Shown here piece by piece: positions 1-5,095 of a DNA stretch of 11,004 bases; the first letter of the stretch is position 1, and the number at the start of each line of letters is the position of its first letter. The notes beneath the pieces are model-generated. The model did no database searches. It was given only the letters and a program-made list of their open reading frames with translations, and had not been told where the DNA came from. Origin of the DNA: an uncultured Blautia sp. (lineage in GTDB: Bacteria; Bacillota; Clostridia; Lachnospirales; Lachnospiraceae); assembly GCA_902476765.1 (NCBI GenBank), contig CABSEJ010000112.1:1-11004 (forward strand). Direction: 5' to 3'. The translations under genes were made by a program, and so were the position numbers.

Positions 1-2172
1 AATGTGAAAGGGGGAGATAAGGTTCCCGTTGTTCTGGACGGCGGAAGAGTGGCAGGCGGCCATGACGGAAAGAAGACACCGGGAGGAATAAAGATTAAAG
101 CCGGAAAGCTGAGAGGCGTGGAATCTCAGGGCATGATGTGCTCCATTGAAGAGCTGGGCTCTACAAGAGAGTTCTATCCGGAGGCTCCGGAGTATGGCAT
201 TTATATTTTCCCTGAGGATGCAGTGGTAGGAGAAAGCGCAATCCACGCTTTAGGCCTGGACGATGTTATTTTTGAATATGAAGTTACTTCCAACCGTGTA
301 GACTGCTACAGTGTTCTGGGAATTGCCAGAGAGGCGGCAGCTACTTTCGGAAAGAAATTTATCCCTCCTGTAGTAGAGGTAAAAGGAAACAATGAGGATG
401 CCCATGATTATGTAAAGGTAACGGTGGAAGACAAGGAGCTGTGCCCCAGATATTGCGCAAGAGTGGTGAAAAATGTTAAGATTGGCCCCTCTCCAAAATG
501 GATGCAGAGATGCCTGGCTGCCAACGGAATCCGTCCCATCAACAATCTGGTGGATATTACCAACTATGTGATGGAAGAATACGGACAGCCTATGCATGCC
601 TATGATATGGATACTATAGAGGGACAGGAAATTGTTGTACGCAGAGCTTCTAAAGGAGAAACATTCATTACCCTGGACGGACAGGAAAGAATTCTGGACG
701 ATTCTGTACTGATGATTTGTGATGGTAAGAAGCCGGTTGGTCTGGCGGGAATCATGGGAGGGGAAAATTCCATGATTACAGATACCGTATCCACAGTCCT
801 TTTTGAGGCAGCCTGCTTTGACGGAGTAAATATTCGTCTTTCCAGTAAAAAGGTGGGGCTGCGTACCGATGCTTCCGGTAAATTTGAGAAGGGTCTGGAC
901 CCCAACAATGCCCAGGCAGCCATTGACAGAGCCTGCCAGTTGATTGAAGAGTTTGGCTGCGGCGAAGTAGTGGGAGGTATGGTAGACGTTTATTCTAAGG
1001 TTAAGGAGTCGGTTCGTGTGCCTTTCAGCCCGGAAAAAATAAACGACCTTCTGGGTACAGAGCTTTCCAGGGAGCAGATGCTGGAATATCTGTCCAGAGT
1101 GGAACTTTTCTATGATGAAAAGACAAATGAGATTGTGGCTCCTACCTTCCGTCATGATATTTTCCGCACTGCAGATTTAGCAGAAGAGGTGGCACGTTTC
1201 TTTGGTTATGATAATATTCCTACTACCCTTCCCAAGGGTGAGGCTACTACAGGTAAATTACCTTTCAAGCTGCGGATTGAGCAGACAGCCAGGGATATGG
1301 CGGAGTTTAACGGATTTTCTCAGGGTTACTGCTATTCCTTTGAAAGTCCCAAGGTTTTCGACAAGCTGCTGCTTCCAAAGGACGACAGTTTAAGAAAGGC
1401 TATTGTGATTTCTAATCCTCTGGGAGAAGATTTTAGTATCATGCGTACCATTTCCTTAAACGGTATGCTCACTTCTCTGGGAACTAATTACAAGAGAAGA
1501 AACAAGGATGTGCGTCTCTATGAACTGGGAAATATTTATATTCCCAAAGAGCTGCCTTTAAAAGAGCTTCCGGAAGAAAGAATGATGTTTACCCTGGGTA
1601 TGTATGGGGCAGGAGACTTTTATACCATGAAGGGCGTGGTGGAAGAATTCCTGGACAAGATTGGCATGCATAAGAAAGAAAACTATAACCCGCAAGCCGG
1701 AAAAACCTTCCTGCATCCCGGACGCCAGGCTGAGATTCTCTATGAAGGGACTGTCATTGGCTACTTAGGAGAAGTACATCCCACTGTGGCCGCTTCCTAT
1801 GGAATCGGAGACAGGGCTTATGTAGCTGTTTTAGATATACCGGAAATCCTTAATTTTGCTACTTTCGACAGAAAATATGAGGGCATTGCAAAATTCCCGG
1901 CGGTCAGCCGAGATATTAGTATGGTGGTGCCAAAGTCTGTTCTGGCCGGACAGATTGAAGAGATTATTGCCCAGAGAGGCGGAAAGATTCTGGAGAGCTA
2001 CCAGCTCTTTGATATATATGAAGGAAGCCAGATTCAGAAGGGCTATAAGTCTATGGCCTACTCTGTAACTTTCCGGGCTAAGGACAGAACTCTGGAAGAC
2101 GGAGATGTAAATGCAGCGATGAAAAAGATTCTCAACGGATTAGAAGGTCTGGGAATCGAACTGAGAAAGTAA
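1..2172 (+). CDS. pheT: Phenylalanyl-tRNA synthetase beta subunit (5' partial)
   Basis: This is the beta chain of the alpha2-beta2 enzyme that charges tRNA-Phe in the cytoplasm. The frame is open from base 1, so the start lies outside; 723 residues are present against about 800 for the family, so roughly the first 80 are missing. The visible order is: the end of the EMAP/OB-like tRNA-binding domain, with GVESQGMMCS near residue 40; the B3/B4 editing domain from about 148 (CPRYCARV, RPINNLVDITNYV, GIMGGENS); the B5 domain at about 340-415 (FSPEKINDLLG, FRHDIFRTADLAEEVAR); the catalytic-like core; and the C-terminal anticodon-binding FDX-ACB domain at about 628-722 (KFPAVSRDISMVV, GYKSMAYSVTFR). 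pheS is usually just upstream, but that is outside the window. The stop is TAA. No frameshift or lost motif is seen. A 301-codon antisense ORF inside it is a shadow. Confidence 0.98.
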   Translation, partial: NVKGGDKVPVVLDGGRVAGGHDGKKTPGGIKIKAGKLRGVESQGMMCSIEELGSTREFYPEAPEYGIYIFPEDAVVGESAIHALGLDDVIFEYEVTSNRVDCYSVLGIAREAAATFGKKFIPPVVEVKGNNEDAHDYVKVTVEDKELCPRYCARVVKNVKIGPSPKWMQRCLAANGIRPINNLVDITNYVMEEYGQPMHAYDMDTIEGQEIVVRRASKGETFITLDGQERILDDSVLMICDGKKPVGLAGIMGGENSMITDTVSTVLFEAACFDGVNIRLSSKKVGLRTDASGKFEKGLDPNNAQAAIDRACQLIEEFGCGEVVGGMVDVYSKVKESVRVPFSPEKINDLLGTELSREQMLEYLSRVELFYDEKTNEIVAPTFRHDIFRTADLAEEVARFFGYDNIPTTLPKGEATTGKLPFKLRIEQTARDMAEFNGFSQGYCYSFESPKVFDKLLLPKDDSLRKAIVISNPLGEDFSIMRTISLNGMLTSLGTNYKRRNKDVRLYELGNIYIPKELPLKELPEERMMFTLGMYGAGDFYTMKGVVEEFLDKIGMHKKENYNPQAGKTFLHPGRQAEILYEGTVIGYLGEVHPTVAASYGIGDRAYVAVLDIPEILNFATFDRKYEGIAKFPAVSRDISMVVPKSVLAGQIEEIIAQRGGKILESYQLFDIYEGSQIQKGYKSMAYSVTFRAKDRTLEDGDVNAAMKKILNGLEGLGIELRK

Positions 2173-2230
2173 CAAAAGTGTGCTTCGCACACCCTCACAA
2201 TTCCATTTTCTTCCAAGAAGCACACTTTTG
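2173..2230. repeat. 13-bp inverted repeat directly after pheT stop
   Basis: CAAAAGTGTGCTT (2173-2185) is perfectly repeated in inverse at 2218-2230, with 32 nt between the arms. A second small hairpin (GTGTGC/GCACAC, 2178-2192) is nested in the left arm, so two folds compete. No T-run follows the right arm, so this is not a canonical intrinsic terminator. It begins on the base after the pheT stop codon. Confidence 0.8.
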
Positions 2231-2244
2231 CTGCGCCGAGCGTG

Positions 2245-2433
2245 GTCAGCTTTAGCTGACATCTGCCTTTCATGCGAGTGCGCATCGCTGCGCAAAGCGC
2301 TTTTTATGATATAGGAAAGTGAGAACTTTCCTATATCATAAAAAAGAATCCTGGTTTGCAGGATTCTCCGCCTGCGGCGGGTCGCTTTAGCGACATAACT
2401 CCTCTCCAACCCAGTGCGATACTGCCCGGAGAG
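2245..2433. repeat. Tandem chain of short hairpins
   Basis: Successive palindromes nearly abut: GTCAGC/GCTGAC (2245-2260), TGCGCA/TGCGCA (2279-2294), a 20-bp stem (2301-2344, listed separately), AGAATCCTG/CAGGATTCT (2345-2367), CCGCC/GGCGG (2368-2380), GTCGC/GCGAC (2381-2394) and CTCTCC/GGAGAG with CAGT/ACTG nested inside (2402-2433). The last stem is followed by CTTTTT and could terminate pheT transcription. No convincing gene is seen here; the ORFs across it lack start signals and look like shadows. The density suggests a compound intergenic repeat element, not random sequence. Confidence 0.7.
2301..2344. repeat. 20-bp perfect palindrome (TATAGGAA hairpin 1)
   Basis: The arms 2301-2320 and 2325-2344 pair perfectly over 20 bp around a GAGA loop. 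The 5' arm starts with TTTTT and the 3' arm ends in AAAAA on either strand. This is the opposite polarity to an intrinsic terminator, which needs T after the stem. The core ATATAGGAAA resembles the stem at 2435-2479. Confidence 0.85.
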
Positions 2434-2434
2434 C

Positions 2435-2479
2435 TTTTTGTTCTATAGGAAATTCAAAAAAATTCCTATAGAACAAAAA
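2435..2479. repeat. 17-bp perfect palindrome (TATAGGAA hairpin 2)
   Basis: The arms 2435-2451 and 2463-2479 pair perfectly over 17 bp, with an 11-nt A-rich loop. The core CTATAGGAA/TTCCTATAG is shared with the hairpin at 2301-2344, and again TTTTT leads and AAAAA trails. The T5 on its left also serves as the T-run after the GGAGAG stem. Its A-run on the right is, read leftward, the U-tract of the tRNA-Arg terminator. Confidence 0.8.
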
Positions 2480-2513
2480 AACTGCCGCATCAAACAATTG
2501 TTTCATGCAACAG
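2475..2513 (-). terminator. Intrinsic terminator of tRNA-Arg
   Basis: On the minus strand, CTGTTGCATGAAAC pairs with GTTTGATGCGGCAG across an AATT loop (plus 2482-2513). Two G-U pairs and one G-G mismatch occur, and seven T follow (plus A 2475-2481). The wobble pairs become C-A mismatches on the plus strand, so the fold belongs to the leftward transcript, just downstream of the tRNA. Confidence 0.85.
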
Positions 2514-2523
2514 CTTTTAATAC

Positions 2524-2597
<74 letters not shown>

Positions 2598-2603
2598 ATT
2601 TAT

Positions 2604-2623
2604 TGTTGCTGTCCTCAGCAACA
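2604..2623 (-). other. Hairpin in the 5' leader of the tRNA-Arg precursor
   Basis: TGTTGCT/AGCAACA forms a perfect 7-bp stem with a 6-nt loop. It lies between the predicted transcription start (about 2623, minus) and the tRNA 5' end at 2597. The precursor would therefore begin with a hairpin about 6 nt before the RNase P cleavage site. Confidence 0.55.
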
Positions 2624-2629
2624 AATGTT

Positions 2630-2658
2630 ATTATAAGGGAAAAGCCTGGAAATGTCAA
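2630..2658 (-). promoter_or_regulatory. Sigma-A promoter of tRNA-Arg
   Basis: On the minus strand, TTGACA (plus 2653-2658) and TATAAT (plus 2630-2635) are separated by exactly 17 nt. Both hexamers are perfect consensus, as expected for a stable RNA gene. Confidence 0.92.
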
Positions 2659-2729
2659 TAAAAAAATAAAAAAATTTTCCACCCTCAGAAAGAGCATGGA
2701 AAAGGCAAAAAATCTGTCTATTTTTGGCT

Positions 2730-2757
2730 TTCACAGAAGTAGAATACATGATAGAAT
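2730..2757 (+). promoter_or_regulatory. Probable promoter of the DUF975 gene
   Basis: TTCACA (2730-2735), 16 nt, then TAGAAT (2752-2757) preceded by TGA, an extended -10. This would give a start near 2764 and a short leader of about 28 nt. The -35 is only a partial match. Confidence 0.45.
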
Positions 2758-2791
2758 AAATAGTATCAAAATAAAAGGGGAGGGAAATCTT

Positions 2792-3463
2792 GTGGGATGG
2801 AGCCGGATTGAATTAAAGGACAGAGGACGTGGAAACTTTCGGAAAAATTATGGCGCCTGTGTTCTTGTCAGCCTGATATATGCTATTTTGGCCGGACTTA
2901 GAGCCACTCTGAGCAAGGAGAAAGGGCGAGAGTTTGTTTTTGATTTCTTTGGGCTTTGGTCTGTAGGAATCGCTGTGGCAGCGCTTTTGCTGGGTGTTTT
3001 TGTGATTGCTGTTCTGGAGGTGGGAAGCTGCAGATTTTATGTGGAAAACAGGGATTACAATGCACCGGTGGAAAAACTGTTCTTTGGGTTTCAGGGCGGA
3101 TATTATGGAAATGTTGTATGGGTTATTTTTCTGAGAAATGTGTTTGTTTTTCTTTGGACCCTGCTGCTTATTGTGCCGGGAATCATTAAGTCCTATGAAT
3201 ATCGGATGGTTCCTTATATTCTGGCGGAACAGCCGGATATTAATTATTCCGATGCTTTTTCCATCAGTAAGCAGATGATGGACGGGCAGAAGATGGAGAC
3301 CTTCATTCTGGACTTATCTTTTATCGGATGGACTTTGTTGGAGACCATTACCTGCGGACTTACCGGTATTTTCTGGAGTCAGCCTTATATTGACGCTGTA
3401 AACGGAGAACTGTATGTGTGGCTGCGGGATGAATGGATGAGAAAACAGGGCAGAATGATGTAA
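2792..3463 (+). CDS. DUF975 family integral membrane protein
   Basis: The product is a 223-aa membrane protein of the DUF975 family, whose function is unknown. The GTG at 2792 is chosen because AGGGGAGGG (2776-2784) sits 7 nt before it and because DUF975 proteins typically begin with a WSRxELK-type motif, here GWSRIELKDRGRGNF. The frame is open back to 2603, but that stretch overlaps the tRNA promoter and has no ribosome site. Hydrophobic segments lie at about residues 21-38, 55-77, 108-131 and 172-195. The family signature LLLIVPGIIKSYEYRMVPYI spans about 124-143, followed by the acidic AEQPDI. It may be co-expressed with the coiled-coil gene downstream by readthrough, though a terminator separates them. 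Family membership is firm; the role is not known. Confidence 0.88.
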   Translation: MGWSRIELKDRGRGNFRKNYGACVLVSLIYAILAGLRATLSKEKGREFVFDFFGLWSVGIAVAALLLGVFVIAVLEVGSCRFYVENRDYNAPVEKLFFGFQGGYYGNVVWVIFLRNVFVFLWTLLLIVPGIIKSYEYRMVPYILAEQPDINYSDAFSISKQMMDGQKMETFILDLSFIGWTLLETITCGLTGIFWSQPYIDAVNGELYVWLRDEWMRKQGRMM

Positions 3464-3481
3464 GGCTTCACTCTGACCTTT

Positions 3482-3514
3482 ACTCTTCATGATTGAAGGC
3501 ATGGAGAGTTTTTA
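3482..3514 (+). terminator. Intrinsic terminator after the DUF975 gene
   Basis: ACTCTTCATG pairs with CATGGAGAGT (10 bp, one G-U) across an 8-nt loop and runs into TTTTT (3509-3513). It lies 19 nt past the DUF975 stop. Confidence 0.75.
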
Positions 3515-3558
3515 TGTACTTGCTGACTTTGTTATTACTGGAAAGGGGAAGATAAATA

Positions 3559-4188
3559 ATGGGAGAGGAATTAGAATTTCGCACTGCGGTTGGAGGATAC
3601 CGGAAGGATGATGTACTGGAATATGTAGAAAATATGAATGACAAGATATCCCAGATTAACCGGGTTCACCAGGAGGAGAGCAAAGCCTATCGGGAGAAAA
3701 TAGAGGAGTTAGAGAATCTGCTCAAACAGGAAGAAACCAACGGAGCTGTGCTGTCCCAGCAGCAGGAAGATAGGCTGAAGGAGCTGGAAGAGAGAAATCA
3801 GGTTCTGGAGGAAGAAAAAGCTAAAGCTGAAGAAAAATGGAAGCAGTCCTATGAGGACCATATCAGAGCGGAGAGTGAGAAGAAGCTTATAAAAGAGAAA
3901 CTGGCCAGAGAGGTTCTGCGGCTTCGTGAGGAAAATAAGCTTCTCAGGGAAAGACTGACTGAGGCGGAAAATAATGTGGGAGGCAAGGGAGACTTCGAGG
4001 CAGTGCGGAGCGCAGTGTCAGAGGTACAATATAAAATTGCAGAGTATGTGAATGTACTGAATAAAACCCAGCAGAAGCTGGCTGAAACCTATCAGGGCAT
4101 GAATGGGATTAAGAAAAGAGTTGCTGACAAAATAGCTATGGAAGAAAGCAAACTGGCTAAAGCTTCGGAAGAAAAAGAAGATAAATAG
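3559..4188 (+). CDS. DivIVA-like coiled-coil protein
   Basis: The product is a 209-aa, very charged, soluble protein. The first 30 residues (EFRTAVGGYRKDDVLEYVEN) match the style of the DivIVA N-terminal domain, which senses membrane curvature at poles and division sites in Gram-positive bacteria. The usual form is F-K-T-x-x-x-G-Y-x-x-x-D-V. After this come long heptad-type coiled coils at about 28-135, rich in E, K, Q and L. A second helical part at about 145-200 contains YKIAEYVNVLNKTQQKL, and the tail is lysine/glutamate-rich. There is no membrane segment. AAGGGGAA (3543-3550) precedes the ATG. A clear promoter of its own is not seen in the 95 bp before it. A role in cell division or envelope scaffolding is inference from the N-terminus; it is not the main DivIVA/SepF-cluster gene by context. 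Confidence 0.72.
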   Translation: MGEELEFRTAVGGYRKDDVLEYVENMNDKISQINRVHQEESKAYREKIEELENLLKQEETNGAVLSQQQEDRLKELEERNQVLEEEKAKAEEKWKQSYEDHIRAESEKKLIKEKLAREVLRLREENKLLRERLTEAENNVGGKGDFEAVRSAVSEVQYKIAEYVNVLNKTQQKLAETYQGMNGIKKRVADKIAMEESKLAKASEEKEDK

Positions 4189-4199
4189 AAAAAAGAAAT

Positions 4200-4249
4200 A
4201 GCGCCGGCCCCGGCATAAGATAAACTGTTTCGGGGTACGGCGCTTTTTT
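4200..4249. terminator. Bidirectional terminator between convergent genes
   Basis: AGCGCCG + CCCCG pairs with CGGGG + CGGCGCT, with a small internal loop, and runs into TTTTTT (4244-4249) on the plus strand. On the minus strand the stem is followed by ATTTCTTTTTTC. It therefore suits both the rightward coiled-coil gene and the leftward DtxR gene, which end 69 bp apart. Confidence 0.88.
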
Positions 4250-4256
4250 CCGGCAG

Positions 4257-4649
4257 CTACTGCTGGGAAGACGTCTGTTTATCGGTCATATCATGTGTAT
4301 GCCTTTTAATGGCTTCGAAGCTTTCCGCACTGATAACATGCTCCATTCGACAGGCGTCCTCAGCAGCTATCTTGGGGTCCACCCCAAGACGGACAAGCCA
4401 GGCGCTGAGAAGCTGGTGACGTTCGTAAATTTTGTCTGCAATGGCCTTTCCTGATGGAGTAAGGGTGATAAAGCCTTCATGGTCCATATTTATATATCCA
4501 TTCAGACGGAGGTTTTTCATAGCCACACTAACACTGGGTTTTGAAAACTCCAGTTCATTGGCAATATCTATAGAACGCACCTGGGGCTTACGGTTTCCGA
4601 TAATGAGAATCGTCTCCAGATAATTTTCCGCAGATTCCTGTATTTTCAT
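4257..4649 (-). CDS. DtxR/MntR-family metal-dependent transcriptional regulator (short form)
   Basis: The product is a 130-aa DNA-binding regulator that probably represses metal uptake genes when its metal (Mn2+ or Fe2+) is bound. A winged helix-turn-helix spans about residues 8-65, with recognition helix region FSKPSVSVAMKNLR. The dimerisation/metal domain spans about 68-118. Aligning by eye to DtxR, H78 (ERHQLL), C100, E103 and H104 (ACRMEHVIS) correspond to H79, C102, E105 and H106. The first-helix ligand position (M10 in DtxR, D8 in MntR) appears to be N9. There is no third SH3-like domain, so it is MntR-sized or shorter. The ATG at 4649 is chosen because GGGAGGGAGG lies just before it. 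The upstream in-frame ATG at 4820 would translate the promoter and repeat. Targets are not adjacent. Confidence 0.88.
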   Translation of the reverse strand: MKIQESAENYLETILIIGNRKPQVRSIDIANELEFSKPSVSVAMKNLRLNGYINMDHEGFITLTPSGKAIADKIYERHQLLSAWLVRLGVDPKIAAEDACRMEHVISAESFEAIKRHTHDMTDKQTSSQQ

Positions 4650-4707
4650 TAATTTTCCTCCCTCCCAAAACGTCTCAAAATGTCTGTTTCCCCAACATTC
4701 TTTTAAT

Positions 4708-4736
4708 AGGATAGCATATTTTTCGGGAAAGTTCAA
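4708..4736 (-). promoter_or_regulatory. Promoter of the DtxR-family gene
   Basis: On the minus strand, TTGAAC (plus 4731-4736), 17 nt, then TATCCT (plus 4708-4713) preceded by TGC, an extended -10. Transcription would start near 4701, about 50 nt before the ATG. The 11-mer TATGCTATCCT covering the -10 recurs at plus 4769-4779. Confidence 0.7.
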
Positions 4737-4784
4737 ACACAAGAGAAGACAATACGAGAAAATGAGAGAGGATAGCATAACAAA

Positions 4785-4868
4785 AGTCAAATACCCCGAT
4801 GCAAGCATACGGGGCATCAATCTGGCGGCGATGCACGCATGTCCGCTTGGCTCGTTGCTTGCAGGAAT
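4785..4868 (-). repeat. 84-bp dispersed intergenic repeat, copy A
   Basis: Read on the minus strand, this 84-bp block matches plus 9137-9220 with 7 mismatches and no gaps (about 92% identity), so the two copies are inverted relative to each other. Each copy can form two adjacent hairpins: GCGG/CCGC enclosing ATGC-GT-GCAT, and ATGCCCCG/CGGGGTAT enclosing ATGC-TT-GCAT. Similarity stops at both ends. It lies upstream of the DtxR-gene promoter. It has no coding appearance and no flanking transposase. Confidence 0.9.
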
Positions 4869-4949
4869 ATAGTAGAAAAAAGACAGGCAAAAGAGAAGCT
4901 AAGAAATTTGGAAAAAACAGGAAAGAAATCAGGAAAGGAAAACTTTGGG
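4869..4949. other. Purine-rich intergenic stretch
   Basis: Between repeat copy A and the asnA promoter the plus strand is strongly A/G-rich. I see no gene, no clear promoter and no stable hairpin here. Confidence 0.5.
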
Positions 4950-4978
4950 TTTACATGCCCTTTTTTTTGTACTAAAAT
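4950..4978 (+). promoter_or_regulatory. Promoter of asnA
   Basis: TTTACA (4950-4955), 17 nt, TAAAAT (4973-4978). The spacer contains T8 after GCCC, which imitates a terminator but belongs to the spacer. Transcription would begin near 4985, leaving a leader of about 110 nt. Confidence 0.65.
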
Positions 4979-5037
4979 AAAAACCAGGATTTTATTATGA
5001 AGTCCGTTTTATGTAAAAAGACCGTCAGAGTTATGAA

Positions 5038-5063
5038 GGGAAGGTGCCAGAAGGCAGCTTCCC
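5038..5063 (+). promoter_or_regulatory. Hairpin in the asnA leader
   Basis: GGGAAG-G-TGCC pairs with GGCA-G-CTTCCC around an AGAA loop: 10 pairs with one G-G mismatch. A weaker CCAG/TTGG stem follows at 5065-5076, then the free AGGGAGG site before the ATG. The T-box signature (GGTGGNACCGCG-like) and a leader terminator are both absent, so the regulatory role is unknown. Confidence 0.5.
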
Positions 5064-5095
5064 ACCAGACGTTTGGCGGATAGGGAGGAAAGCAT

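Noticed and set aside
250..1155. 301-codon minus-strand ORF inside pheT
   Set aside because: It is antisense to a well-conserved pheT frame, has a low-complexity non-family composition and no ribosome site. It is a shadow frame.
2058..2409. Minus-strand ORFs of 75 and 89 codons across the hairpin region
   Set aside because: They run through palindromes, encode arginine/serine-rich sequence without domain signs and lack start signals. More likely repeat sequence than genes.
2603..2791. N-terminal extension of the DUF975 protein back to ATG 2603
   Set aside because: It would overlap the tRNA leader and promoter, encodes lysine-rich non-conserved sequence and has no ribosome site. GTG 2792 has AGGGGAGGG and the family N-terminus.
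4650..4820. Upstream in-frame start of the DtxR gene at 4820
   Set aside because: It would translate the promoter and part of repeat copy A, and the strong GGGAGGGAGG site points to ATG 4649.
4950..4970. Terminator at GGG-TTTACAT-GCCC followed by T8
   Set aside because: The stem is only 3-4 bp, no rightward gene lies upstream, and the bases form a good -35 and spacer for asnA.
4985..5095. Asn T-box riboswitch before asnA
   Set aside because: The conserved T-box sequence, specifier stem and terminator/antiterminator pair are not found, and the leader is too short.
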